The position numbers and the translations under genes were made by a program. Below are positions 8,665 through 16,904 of a stretch of 64,000 nucleotides of DNA, piece by piece (position 1 is the stretch's first letter; each line of letters begins with the position of its first letter). Source of the DNA: Paenibacillus sp. FSL R7-0204 (lineage in GTDB: Bacteria; Bacillota; Bacilli; Paenibacillales; Paenibacillaceae); the NCBI RefSeq assembly GCF_038002225.1, contig NZ_JBBOCA010000001.1, positions 6,324,001-6,388,000 on the forward strand. The letters run 5' to 3'. The notes under the pieces are model-generated. The model did no database searches. It was not told the origin of the DNA and saw only the letters and a program-made list of their open reading frames with translations.

Positions 8665-8740
8665 TACAGCAGAATGAATTTTGGCACGTTTTTTAGACCA
8701 ATCTGATGTACATAGTGCAATCACCCGTTAGCCGTTGCGT
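8665..8740. repeat. Degenerate tandem repeat, type B (right part)
   Basis: This continues the array broken by the IS: TACAGCAGAATGAATTTTGG followed by a further partial unit ATCTGATGTACATAGTGCAA. Removing the IS and one copy of GGAAA restores a unit that aligns with those at 6871 and 6922. Confidence 0.55.
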
Positions 8741-8745
8741 GTACT

Positions 8746-8879
8746 AATCAGCATTTGCGTTAGCGACAGCGTATCCGTTGACGGAATCATCACCTTTAGC
8801 GGTTGCGCAGAATCACCAGCATTTGCGTCAGTGACAGCCTATTCGTTAGCGGAATCATCAGCGTTAGCGGTTGCGCCAC
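8746..8879. repeat. Degenerate tandem repeat, type C (two copies of about 68 bp)
   Basis: Copies at 8746-8810 and 8811-8879 are about 80 percent alike. Each is built of roughly 22-bp sub-units with the shape AATCATCAGCGTTAGCGGTT. The last sub-unit runs into the 3' end of cobC, supplying its final codons (GNANG, then stop). It has no other coding potential that I can support. Confidence 0.65.
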
Positions 8880-8881
8880 AT

Positions 8882-9655
8882 TCACCCGTTAGCATTCCCC
8901 TCTGCCATGTGCCAGCATCCTCCATCCCTCCGCAGGCGCAGGACCGTAACCTCACCTGGAGCGGGTGCTGCTGCGGTATAGAACGTCACGCCTTCGATGA
9001 TCTGCGCCAGCAGTTGCCGGATTACTCCGCCATGGGTTACCAGTAATATACGGGGTACTGCGGGAGCCTCTGCTTCCCGCTGAAGCTGTGTCCAGAAATG
9101 ATCAACCCGGGCGGCGAATTGCGTCCACGCCTCCCCTTGCGGGGGCGTTGCCGATCCGGGGTTGTCAATCCAGCTCCGGTACAGCGGATCATCCTTAAGA
9201 TGATCATACATACAGCCTTCCCACGCCCCGAAGTTCATCTCCCGTAGCCGGGAATCATAGACTGCCTGCGGAATCAGGTGCGGAACCAAGGCCGCCAAAG
9301 TCTCCCGGCATCTGCGCAGATCACTGCAATAGACACTGCGGAACCCCCCGCCAAGCAACGGCTGTGTCTGTAGCTTCTCAAGCCGCTCTGCCTCACCCGG
9401 CACAAGCGGCAAATCGGTGCTGCCCAGATAACGGTGTTCCTTATTCCACTGGGTATAGCCATGTCGGACTAAAACCACTTCCAGCTCCGGCTGCGCAGAT
9501 TGGATGAGTGATGACTGCGTGCCCTGCACCTTTGGAGCTACCTGATCTCCCCAAGTTTCCTGGATGTTCTTAGCTTTCTGACCTTTCTGAGCTTCCTGAG
9601 CTTTCTGGACTGCCGGAGAAGAATATCCCGCACCCCCTGCTCGAACTTTCCTCAT
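8882..9655 (-). CDS. cobC: Histidine phosphatase, probable alpha-ribazole phosphatase
   Basis: The catalytic RHG motif (VVLVRHGYTQWNKEHRYLGSTD) begins near residue 61, with YCSDLRRCRETL, the GAWEGCMYDHLKDDP region and the second histidine in LLVTHGGVIRQLL. Together with the cob neighbourhood this supports dephosphorylation of alpha-ribazole phosphate or adenosylcobalamin phosphate. The first 55 or so residues are unusual: low-complexity, carrying a four-fold Q-K/E-A/G repeat encoded by 9-bp DNA units at 9572-9607. No better ribosome site and start was found just before the RHG domain, so I keep the long start, but a shorter protein is possible. It lies six bases after cbiB. Confidence 0.85.
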   Translation of the reverse strand: MRKVRAGGAGYSSPAVQKAQEAQKGQKAKNIQETWGDQVAPKVQGTQSSLIQSAQPELEVVLVRHGYTQWNKEHRYLGSTDLPLVPGEAERLEKLQTQPLLGGGFRSVYCSDLRRCRETLAALVPHLIPQAVYDSRLREMNFGAWEGCMYDHLKDDPLYRSWIDNPGSATPPQGEAWTQFAARVDHFWTQLQREAEAPAVPRILLVTHGGVIRQLLAQIIEGVTFYTAAAPAPGEVTVLRLRRDGGCWHMAEGNANG

Positions 9656-9661
9656 TCCGCT

Positions 9662-10627
9662 TTAGCCCCCGATCCCATGCCACAGCAAGGCAACGGCTGC
9701 ACAGATGCAGACAAATATTGCGGATGACCACATCATCATCCGCGAGGTCACAATAATATCCTCGGGCTCCATCGTCCGCAGCGGCTCACCCATGTAAGCC
9801 CGAAAGGATGTTACGCCATGGTATACATTCTCACCGCCGAGCCGGATGCCGAGAGCCCCGGCAACTGCCGATTCCGGGTAGCCGCTGTTTGGGCTGGGAT
9901 GCAGGCGGGCATCCCGGCAAACCGTGTGCCAGCATCTGCGCCAGTCCAACCGCAGATGCGCAGCACATAAGGTTAAGAGCAGCGCGGTCATCCGCGCCGG
10001 TATGTAGTTGGCGATATCATCCAAGCGGGCCGATGCCCAACCGAGATCGCGGTATTTATCGTTCTTGTAGCCGACCATGGAATCCAGCGTGTTCACCGCA
10101 CGGTAAGCCATGGCCAATGGAGCTCCGCCCAGCAGGGCGAAGAACAGCGGCGAGAGGATCGCATCGACGATATTCTCCGCAACCGTCTCCACTGTACCGC
10201 GCACAATCTCCGGGCTATCCAGATGGCCTGTATCGCGGCCAACGATCATTCCGAGCGCCCGGCGGGCGGCGGGCAAATCCCCCGAGCGCAGCTCGGCGTA
10301 AACTGCCATGCCCGCATCCTTCAGTCCTTTGGAGGCAATGGTGGTGGAGATCAGCCATACTTCGGCTGCTCCGGCCAGCCAGGGCGATAGCCTATAGAGC
10401 AGCATGACAACCAGCGCTGTCAGCGCCCATGCCCCGCCTGCTACCAGCAGAGGAAGAAGAATCCCCGCCCGCTTCAGAGCACTGGGCGTTGCGGCGAAGC
10501 GGCGAATTCCCCGCTCAATGGCACTAATCGCCTTCCCCATATAAATAACGGGATGGGGAAGCTTGCGCGGATCGCCGACTACCCGGTCCACAATATAAGC
10601 AGAGAGCAGGATGATAGCAAGCTTCAC
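9662..10627 (-). CDS. cbiB: Adenosylcobinamide-phosphate synthase
   Basis: This 321-aa multi-pass membrane protein attaches (R)-1-amino-2-propanol (phosphate) to adenosylcobyric acid. Family motifs are DRVVGDPRKLPHPVIYMGK near the N-terminus, STTIASKGLKDAGMAVY, GRDTGHLDSPEIVRGTVETVAEN, and VGYKNDKYRDLGWASARLDD. The C-terminal PSPNSGYPESAVAGALGIRLGG motif is also intact. The apparent start is GTG at 10627 with only a weak ribosome site. It lies between cbiZ and cobC, which provide related salvage steps, and uses the product of CobD. Confidence 0.95.
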   Translation of the reverse strand: MKLAIILLSAYIVDRVVGDPRKLPHPVIYMGKAISAIERGIRRFAATPSALKRAGILLPLLVAGGAWALTALVVMLLYRLSPWLAGAAEVWLISTTIASKGLKDAGMAVYAELRSGDLPAARRALGMIVGRDTGHLDSPEIVRGTVETVAENIVDAILSPLFFALLGGAPLAMAYRAVNTLDSMVGYKNDKYRDLGWASARLDDIANYIPARMTALLLTLCAAHLRLDWRRCWHTVCRDARLHPSPNSGYPESAVAGALGIRLGGENVYHGVTSFRAYMGEPLRTMEPEDIIVTSRMMMWSSAIFVCICAAVALLWHGIGG

Positions 10628-10667
10628 CTTGGCTCACCCCGCCGCTCTGTATAGCAGTCCGTGTTCG

Positions 10668-11519
10668 TCATTCCCGGCCGCCGCTCTGAGAGACACGGGG
10701 CAGTGCAGATCGTGATACCTGTGACGCTTCCGCGTCTCCCCCTTGTGTATCCTGCGATTCCTCCGCGTGTGCTCTGCTCACAGATTTCGCTGCCATAACC
10801 GAGCGCAGACTCTCCGTCACCGTGCTGTACACCAGTCTGCCGATGGCTCCGCCGAGGTCAGTCGCCGTCCCGGCATACACATGCTCCGCAGCATAGCGGC
10901 GGCTTCCGCTCACCGCAATCACAATGGCATCCGTAGTGGTTCCGGTTGCGCTGAGCCCATTCTCGGAATCCTTGATTCCTAGGTCTGCCAGTGCCGCAGC
11001 CTTTGCTTCCGTAGCCGTCATCACAGCGTTGACCATAGCCGATTGGGACAACCATCCGTCTATCCCAATCATGATGTTGATCGTACCCGGACGGTAGGCC
11101 GCCAGCACACTGCGCTCCGACCCGGCCCGGGCCGCGTTGCCCGCAGCCGCTGTTACGCAGCAGAATATGCCTGCTGATCCGGTATCCTCCTCGGCAACAG
11201 CGGCGTGCTCCAGCGGAACTGCCGTCATCAGTCCGGCGCAGCCTTCCAGCGGGTAGCCCCACTCCTGAAGCTTGTTTTCCAGATCCTGCACCGGATTGCT
11301 GCATTCGTAGTCCCTGCTGACGTATTGATTCACCGCACGCTTCAGACGCCCCGCGCCTCCGCCATACACCGCACTCGATATACTATCCGCTTCAGCCGGA
11401 AATTCCAGCAGCAGATGGCCCTCCCGCCATTCCAGCGCCAGCCCGGGCCACACCTTGCTGCGGTACGTCTTCACTCCAAATTCAAGATTAAAGGGCAAAC
11501 TAACCTCGTTCTCATCCAC
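10668..11519 (-). CDS. cbiZ: Adenosylcobinamide amidohydrolase
   Basis: This 283-aa protein matches the CbiZ family, which removes the aminopropanol arm of adenosylcobinamide to give adenosylcobyric acid so salvaged corrinoids can re-enter through CbiB. Motifs visible are LMTAVPLEHAAV near residue 100, GTINIMIGIDGWLSQSAMVN, ATEAKAAALADLGI, and the C-terminal SENGLSATGTTTDAIVIAVSG followed by YAGTATDLGGAIGRLVY. The last 35 residues are polar and probably disordered. The start is GTG at 11519 after AAGGAG. Presence of CbiZ with CbiB and CobD points to remodelling of incomplete or foreign corrinoids. Confidence 0.88.
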   Translation of the reverse strand: MDENEVSLPFNLEFGVKTYRSKVWPGLALEWREGHLLLEFPAEADSISSAVYGGGAGRLKRAVNQYVSRDYECSNPVQDLENKLQEWGYPLEGCAGLMTAVPLEHAAVAEEDTGSAGIFCCVTAAAGNAARAGSERSVLAAYRPGTINIMIGIDGWLSQSAMVNAVMTATEAKAAALADLGIKDSENGLSATGTTTDAIVIAVSGSRRYAAEHVYAGTATDLGGAIGRLVYSTVTESLRSVMAAKSVSRAHAEESQDTQGGDAEASQVSRSALPRVSQSGGRE

Positions 11520-11573
11520 GTATCATCGACTCCTTTCATTAATGACTCTCAAAATCTCCTGAATGCGGATGTC

Positions 11574-12695
11574 TCACATCCCCGCCCGGATCAACTCCCC
11601 CATCTGCTGAAGCAGACGGTCATTGTCCGCGCGGCCTTTGACCGCGATGCGGATATGCCCGGCTTCAAGGCCGGGATACATCGCGCAGCTGCGGACGAGG
11701 ATGCCTCCCGCGCCCAGCCGCTGCTGCATCTCCTGCGCGCTCCACGGGGCGGGCAGCCGCAGCAGCAGGAAGTTCGCTTCGCCCGGCGGCACGCCGCAGC
11801 CGAGCTCAAGCAAGCCCTCCCGCAGCCGCTGCCGCTCGGCTGCGATCAGCGCGCGCGTCTCCTGCCCGTAGCCGTCGCCGCAGCGCAGGCAGGCTTCCCC
11901 GGCCAGCAGCGCCAGGCCGTTCACGCTCCAGGTCACCTGCTTGCCGCTCATGGCCGCAGCAAGCGCCGGATGTGCGGCAGTGAAGCCCAGCCGCAGCCCC
12001 GGAATGGCAAAAAACTTCGTCATCGAGCGCACCAGCACCGTATGACGATAAGCCCCCAGCTCCGGCAGCAGAGATTGCCGGTCCGCCTCCGGGATGAAGT
12101 CGATGAACGCTTCATCCACTGCCAGCACCGTCCCGCAGGCCTCCGCCTGCTGCGCGAGCTGCCGCAGCCCGTCCAGCGGATACTGGACGCCGTTCGGATT
12201 ATTCGGCTGGCCGAGGAACAGCAGATCGACCTGCTCCAGCAGGCCGGATATGCCGTCCACGGCAGCCCGGTAATCCATCCCGCTGCTCCCCTGAACGGAC
12301 AAGACCTCCGCGCCGAACTGCTCGGCGAGCTGGCGGTACTCGGAAAAGCACGGCTCCACGATGCCCACACGGCGCGGAGCCACCGCCAGCAGCAGCAGCG
12401 CCATCGACTCTGCCGCCCCGTTCGCCACGGTAATCCACTCCGTGCCGAGACCCAGCTCCTCCGCCAGCAGCGCCTTCAGCCTCCGGTGGCCCGGATCGGG
12501 GTACGCTGTAATGGAAGCTACAGCATCCTGCAGCAGCGCCATCACACCCGGCGGCGGCCCCAGCGGGTTAATATTCGCGCTGAAATCCAGAAACCCGCCG
12601 TTGCTATCCCCGTATAATTCAGCTGCGGTCAGCAGATCACCACCGTGCCCATATTTTTCAAGCAAATGGATATCCTCCGTGTCCTTATTTCCCAT
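11574..12695 (-). CDS. cobD: L-threonine-O-3-phosphate decarboxylase
   Basis: This 373-aa PLP enzyme of the histidinol-phosphate aminotransferase-like fold makes (R)-1-amino-2-propanol phosphate for the corrinoid side arm. Visible motifs are YGHGGDLLTAAELYG and DFSANINPLGPP at the N-terminus, FLGQPNNPNGVQYP, AVDEAFIDFIPE, and the PLP lysine in VRSMTKFFAIPGLRLGF. ATG is preceded by GGGAGGAGATA. HisC is the main alternative, but the DFSANINPLGPP start and neighbours favour CobD. It is the first gene of the cobD-cbiZ-cbiB-cobC group, and GC is very high in its 3' half. Confidence 0.92.
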   Translation of the reverse strand: MGNKDTEDIHLLEKYGHGGDLLTAAELYGDSNGGFLDFSANINPLGPPPGVMALLQDAVASITAYPDPGHRRLKALLAEELGLGTEWITVANGAAESMALLLLAVAPRRVGIVEPCFSEYRQLAEQFGAEVLSVQGSSGMDYRAAVDGISGLLEQVDLLFLGQPNNPNGVQYPLDGLRQLAQQAEACGTVLAVDEAFIDFIPEADRQSLLPELGAYRHTVLVRSMTKFFAIPGLRLGFTAAHPALAAAMSGKQVTWSVNGLALLAGEACLRCGDGYGQETRALIAAERQRLREGLLELGCGVPPGEANFLLLRLPAPWSAQEMQQRLGAGGILVRSCAMYPGLEAGHIRIAVKGRADNDRLLQQMGELIRAGM

Positions 12696-12892
12696 CCTAT
12701 ATCTCCTCCCTGTCCATTAACCAACAGCTCCAACACCATTCTCCCAATTATTGGCCAATTGCCGGAAATCCGTCAATGCTATATCACCCACTTCCCTGCC
12801 TCCACCCGCCATTCCCGTTCCCTTTTGATGAAATCTCTCTTTTAGTTTAGAATAAGTACAGCAGTTTACTATGGTTAACGGAGGAATCACGA
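12696..12892. other. Divergent intergenic region between cobD and lplA
   Basis: This 197-base spacer carries the lplA promoter at its right end. No element resembling a cobalamin riboswitch was seen on the minus strand despite the position upstream of a cob operon. Confidence 0.5.
12825..12853 (+). promoter_or_regulatory. Sigma-A-type promoter for lplA
   Basis: TTGATG at 12825-12830 and TAGAAT at 12848-12853 are separated by exactly 17 bases, 40 bases upstream of the lplA start. Confidence 0.7.
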
Positions 12893-13897
12893 ATGCTTTT
12901 TATCGATAATACCGGAATTACAGACGCATCGATCAATCTGGCCATTGAGGAGTTTGCGCTCAAAAACCTGCCGATGGACGAGAGCTACCTGCTCTTCTAT
13001 ATCAACAGCCCGTCGATTATTATCGGCAAGCATCAGAATACGATCGAGGAGATCAACCAGGAGTATGTGAAGGAGCATAACATCCAGGTCGTGCGGCGGT
13101 TGTCCGGCGGCGGCGCGGTGTATCATGATCTCGGCAACCTCAACTTCAGCTTCATTACCAAGGATGACGGCCAGTCCTTCCATAACTTCCTGAAATTCAC
13201 CCAGCCGGTCATCGACTACCTGCAATCCATGGGTGTGAACGCCGAGCTGAGCGGACGCAACGACCTCCAGGTCGGGGAGCAGAAAATCTCCGGCAACGCC
13301 CAATTCTCCTCGCGTGGACGCATGTTCAGCCACGGCACCCTAATGTTCGATCTGAATCTGGATGATGTCCAGGCTTCCCTGAACGTGAACCCCGAGAAAT
13401 TCAAGTCGAAGAGCACCAAGTCCGTCCGCAGCCGGGTCGCCAATATCAAGAACCTGCTAGGCAATCCTGATATGACGATTGAACAATTCCGCGAGGGGCT
13501 GCTGCGCTCGATCTTCGGCATGGAGCCCACTGATGTGCCGCAGTACAAGCTGACAACGGACGACTGGGTGCGGATCAATGAAATCTCCAAGGAGCATTAC
13601 CAGAACTGGGACTGGAACTACGGTCTCTCGCCTAAGAGCAACGTGAAACACACCCGCAAATTCCCGGCCGGACTCGTGGATATCCGCATGGATATTGAGG
13701 ATTCGGTCATTCGGGAGATCAAAATCTACGGCGACTTCTTCGGCGTCGGCGATGTGGCAGATGTGGAGAACGCGCTGCGCGGCAAGCGTTATGAGGAGGC
13801 AGCGGTCCGCCAGGCGCTGGCTGATCTCGATCTGAAGCATTACTTCGGCCGCATTGAGCCGGAGGACTTCATCGGACTTGTGTTTCTCGAGGAATAG
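12893..13897 (+). CDS. lplA: Lipoate--protein ligase A
   Basis: This 334-aa enzyme activates free lipoate with ATP and attaches it to lipoyl domains of dehydrogenase complexes and GcvH. The lipoate/ATP loop RRLSGGGAVYHDLGNLNFSF and the motif KISGNAQFSSRGRMFSHGTLMFDLNLDDV, followed by KSVRSRVANI, are typical of bacterial LplA/LplJ. The C-terminal accessory domain (NWDWNYGLSPK, then FPAGLVDIRMDIE) is present, so it is the full-length form. GGAGG lies upstream of ATG. It is a single-gene unit with its own promoter and terminator. Confidence 0.95.
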   Translation: MLFIDNTGITDASINLAIEEFALKNLPMDESYLLFYINSPSIIIGKHQNTIEEINQEYVKEHNIQVVRRLSGGGAVYHDLGNLNFSFITKDDGQSFHNFLKFTQPVIDYLQSMGVNAELSGRNDLQVGEQKISGNAQFSSRGRMFSHGTLMFDLNLDDVQASLNVNPEKFKSKSTKSVRSRVANIKNLLGNPDMTIEQFREGLLRSIFGMEPTDVPQYKLTTDDWVRINEISKEHYQNWDWNYGLSPKSNVKHTRKFPAGLVDIRMDIEDSVIREIKIYGDFFGVGDVADVENALRGKRYEEAAVRQALADLDLKHYFGRIEPEDFIGLVFLEE

Positions 13898-13907
13898 CAG
13901 CTGCATT

Positions 13908-13962
13908 TAAAAGAACCCCGCTAACCTGCCGCGTCCTGCGCAGAGCTAGTGGGGTTCTTTGC
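13908..13962. terminator. Bidirectional terminator between lplA and the YdjM-like gene
   Basis: AAAGAACCCCgCTA at 13910-13923 pairs with TAGtGGGGTTCTTT at 13947-13960. The A-rich and T-rich flanks allow termination of the two convergent genes. Confidence 0.8.
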
Positions 13963-13986
13963 CTTCATATGCTTGCCGGATCGCTG

Positions 13987-14697
13987 CTATACAAGCACGA
14001 ACACATACACAACGAGCGCCAGCGTAAGCATCATGCATACTTTTTCCACCGTGTTGCCCTTCTTCGTGCCGGTGCTCATCAGCTTCAGCCGCAGCTTGAA
14101 GGGAATCGGAGGCAGCGGGGTAATCCCGCGCTGGGTCAGGGAGTCGGCGAGGAGATGCAGTCCGTAGGACAGGCTCCCGGCAATCCACAGACTGCTGCCG
14201 TCATTCATGTCAAGGGAGACGAAATACAGCAACGCGCCCCATCCGGCCACGGCATACAGCGTATGCGTGATTCCCCGGTGTGGAACTACGGAAGCTACGA
14301 CCAGCACACAGGCGGCGATATAGTTCCATGGATCATAAGCATCGGCAAAAGCAAACAAGGCCAGCGCAATCAGCAGCATCACCAGATGCCGCAACCTGCG
14401 GCTGGGCAGGAAGGATACGCTGCCAACCAGCAACGCCAGTGCGATATTCCAGGGCGGCTCCGCTATCCCGGCAAAATAAAGATAAATGCCCGCTCCGATC
14501 AGCGACACCTGCAGAATACGCAGCAAAAACTCCGGCACGGCCTTGCGTACCAGCATGGAATTTGGCTCGTCGATATCGGGCAGCAGTGAGCTGACCACGG
14601 CGACGGCAACAGCCGGAAGGGTAATGGCATGCCCTAGCAAGCTCATGGCGGACAGGGTAACCCCGGTGCTGATAACTAAATGGGATTTGCCCATCAT
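13987..14697 (-). CDS. YdjM-family membrane-bound metal-dependent hydrolase-like protein
   Basis: This 236-aa protein has the N-terminal MGKSHLVISTGVTLSAMSLLGHA, the SSLLPDIDEPNSML motif, and further on HRGITHTLYAVAGWG and GLHLLADSLTQRGITPLPP. These His/Asp motifs and several hydrophobic segments match the YdjM/DUF457 family (LexA-binding inner-membrane-associated hydrolase family). The exact substrate of this family is not established. ATG at 14697 or the adjacent ATG follows AAGGAG. It is convergent with lplA and transcribed alone. Confidence 0.85.
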   Translation of the reverse strand: MMGKSHLVISTGVTLSAMSLLGHAITLPAVAVAVVSSLLPDIDEPNSMLVRKAVPEFLLRILQVSLIGAGIYLYFAGIAEPPWNIALALLVGSVSFLPSRRLRHLVMLLIALALFAFADAYDPWNYIAACVLVVASVVPHRGITHTLYAVAGWGALLYFVSLDMNDGSSLWIAGSLSYGLHLLADSLTQRGITPLPPIPFKLRLKLMSTGTKKGNTVEKVCMMLTLALVVYVFVLV

Positions 14698-14863
14698 GGT
14701 GAATCCGCTCCTTAGATGAAAGTATAAATGCTTCTGGATGTCCCGAAATAAGAACAGGTGTGCGGTTACCGAAGTATACCAAGGCTTTCCTTTTTTGTCC
14801 AGCTTATATGTAGTTTCCAGGCTCCTCAGGCCCGCGGGGCCAAGGAAGCCGTACAGTTTCGGC

Positions 14864-14892
14864 TTGTCCTGCCCTCTGTTTTAGGATACAAT
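14864..14892 (+). promoter_or_regulatory. Sigma-A-type promoter for the EamA transporter gene
   Basis: TTGTCC at 14864-14869 and TACAAT at 14887-14892 are separated by 17 bases, 38 bases upstream of the GTG start. Confidence 0.6.
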
Positions 14893-14929
14893 TTGGACAA
14901 CTCAACTGGCCCTGAAAGGATGACACCCT

Positions 14930-15841
14930 GTGAATCGCTCCCGAATCGCCGATCTAAGTCTCCTCCTGGTGGCGATGATGTGGGGATGCACGTTTCTGAT
15001 CGTGCAGTCCGCCGTGCGGGTGCTGCCGCCGCTTGCTTTTAACAGCATCCGGTTTACAGGTGCCGCCGTGCTGCTGGCCTTGATTACCGCTGTCTTCTAC
15101 CGCCAGGAATGGCGTAAGCTGAGCTTGCGCATGGTGATGCATGCCCTGCTTCTGGGCCTCTTCCTGTTCCTCGGCTATGGCTTCCAGACCGTGGGGCTGC
15201 TGTACACCACCACTTCTAACACGGGATTTATTACCGGTCTGTCGGTGGTACTGGTGCCGTTCCTGTCTCTGGCGCTGCTGAAGACGGCCATCTCCAGATA
15301 TACCTGGCTCAGCGCCGGGCTTGCAGCAGGGGGCTTGTATCTGCTGACCTTTACCGGCTCTGCCTTCTCCCTGAATAAGGGCGATGGCCTGATTCTGCTC
15401 TGCGCCGTGGCTTTTGCGCTGCAGATCGCGTATACCGGCAGATACGCACCGCGTTATCCGGCACTGCCGCTGGCGGCGCTTCAGCTCGGCTTCGTAGGCC
15501 TGCTCAGCATTGTTACCTCCCTGCTCGTGGATGGAAGCGGCCCGCTGCTGCACAGCGGAGAGCTGCTCCGCCAGCCGGAGGTGCTCTCTGCGATGCTGAT
15601 CTCCATCGGACCAACCAGTGCCTTCGCCTTCTGGATTCAGACGGCCTGCCAGAAATACACCACCCCGTCCCGGGTGGCGATCATCTATGCCATGGAGCCG
15701 GTGTTCGCGGCCGTCACCGGCCTGCTCTTCGGCGGAGAGACGCTGGGCATATCTGCGCTGCTCGGCTGCGGCTGCATTCTGGCCGCCATGCTGCTGGCGG
15801 AGCTCAGCCCCGCGCCGTCAGGAACGCAGGCGGAGGGCTGA
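14930..15841 (+). CDS. EamA/DMT-superfamily transporter (RhaT/YdcZ-like drug/metabolite exporter)
   Basis: This 303-aa integral membrane protein has ten predicted hydrophobic segments in two repeated EamA halves. The first half begins LSLLLVAMMWGCTFLIVQSAV with NSIRFTGAAVLLA, and the TTTSNTGFITGLSVVLVP signature follows. The second half carries MEPVFAAVTGLLFGGETL. This is the usual layout of DMT exporters of metabolites or amino acids, but the substrate cannot be deduced. The start is GTG after GAAAGGATG. It appears monocistronic. Confidence 0.85.
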   Translation: MNRSRIADLSLLLVAMMWGCTFLIVQSAVRVLPPLAFNSIRFTGAAVLLALITAVFYRQEWRKLSLRMVMHALLLGLFLFLGYGFQTVGLLYTTTSNTGFITGLSVVLVPFLSLALLKTAISRYTWLSAGLAAGGLYLLTFTGSAFSLNKGDGLILLCAVAFALQIAYTGRYAPRYPALPLAALQLGFVGLLSIVTSLLVDGSGPLLHSGELLRQPEVLSAMLISIGPTSAFAFWIQTACQKYTTPSRVAIIYAMEPVFAAVTGLLFGGETLGISALLGCGCILAAMLLAELSPAPSGTQAEG

Positions 15842-15981
15842 GCCGGAATCTGCGGACCCTTTTACCAGATTAACGTTAATAAGTTCCATTACTACAGACA
15901 GAGAGCCGTTCTTCCGTTACCCTTCCTATAGAAGCTTCAGCGGATAGCCGGACTATAAACCACGCTTAGGAGAGAACCCAA

Positions 15982-16794
15982 ATGTACAAATTGATTGCCA
16001 TTGATATTGACGATACCCTGATTAACGACGACAAGGAAGTGACCCCGGCCACTCAGACCGCGCTGGAGCAGGCTGTAGCCGCAGGCGTTGTAGTCACCCT
16101 CGCTACCGGACGCGCTTATGCTTCCGCCCAGGCGATTGCCCGCCAGACCGGACTGAATGTTCCAATCATCACTTATCAGGGGGCGCTGGTAAAGAACCTG
16201 CTCGATGAAGAGGTCCTGTATGAGCGTTATGTGCCGCAGGACGCGGTGCGCAAGCTTTTCCAGTATTGTGTAGAGCATGACCTGCACCTGCAGACTTATA
16301 TTGACGACAAGCTGTATGCCCGCGAAGAGAACCAGAAGCTGATTGACTATTCGACTCTGAACGGAACGCAGTACTATATCGAGCCGGACTGGGAAGCCAA
16401 GCTGGTTCCGCAAAAAACTCCAAAAATGCTCATTATCGACGATCCCGACTTCCTCGATGAGCTGTCTCCGATCCTGCGCTGCCTGCTCGGCGATTCGGTT
16501 CATATCACGAAGTCCAAGCCGCATTTCCTGGAGATCATGCATCATGAAGGCACCAAGGGTCTGGCCCTGGAATTCCTGGCCGCACACTTTGGCTGCGAGC
16601 TGTCCGAGACAATGGCTGTCGGCGATTCCTGGAATGATCATGAGATGCTTGAAGCTGCGGGTCTCGGTGTAGCAATGGCAAATGCCATTCCTGCGCTGAA
16701 GGAAATCGCTGATTTCGTTACACTTAGCAACAATGAGGACGGCGTGAAATACGCCATTGATAAGTTCATTCTTAACGCAGGCCAAGAAGCATAA
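15982..16794 (+). CDS. Cof-type HAD-superfamily phosphatase
   Basis: This 270-aa HAD-IIB hydrolase has motif I DIDDTLINDD at residues 8-17, motif II near TLATGRAY, the lysine of motif III in the ITKSKPHFLEIMHHEGTKG region, and motif IV GDSWNDHEMLEAAGLGVAMANA. The cap domain lies between motifs II and III. Such enzymes dephosphorylate sugar phosphates, FMN or PLP with broad specificity. AGGAG precedes the ATG. It is closed by a strong terminator. Function beyond phosphatase is unassigned. Confidence 0.9.
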   Translation: MYKLIAIDIDDTLINDDKEVTPATQTALEQAVAAGVVVTLATGRAYASAQAIARQTGLNVPIITYQGALVKNLLDEEVLYERYVPQDAVRKLFQYCVEHDLHLQTYIDDKLYAREENQKLIDYSTLNGTQYYIEPDWEAKLVPQKTPKMLIIDDPDFLDELSPILRCLLGDSVHITKSKPHFLEIMHHEGTKGLALEFLAAHFGCELSETMAVGDSWNDHEMLEAAGLGVAMANAIPALKEIADFVTLSNNEDGVKYAIDKFILNAGQEA

Positions 16795-16833
16795 GCTGCT
16801 GTAATAACAGCAGAGTACAACGCCAAAAAGAGC

Positions 16834-16878
16834 GGCACCCCGCAGTTCATGGTACGAACTGCGGGGTGCCACCCTTTT
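16834..16878 (+). terminator. Strong rho-independent terminator after the Cof-type gene
   Basis: A perfect 15-bp stem GGCACCCCGCAGTTC / GAACTGCGGGGTGCC is followed by ACCCTTTTA. A smaller hairpin, CTGCTGTaataACAGCAG, lies at 16796-16813 just before it. Confidence 0.88.
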
Positions 16879-16904
16879 ATACTAAGTAGAAAGGAAGATC
16901 CTTC

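Noticed and set aside
11205..12617. A 470-codon open frame opposite cbiZ/cobD
   Set aside because: It results from high-GC coding bias on the other strand; its product is Arg/Gln/Pro-rich with no domain.
12696..12892. Possible cobalamin riboswitch upstream of cobD
   Set aside because: No conserved B12-box; the spacer is short and better explained by the lplA promoter.
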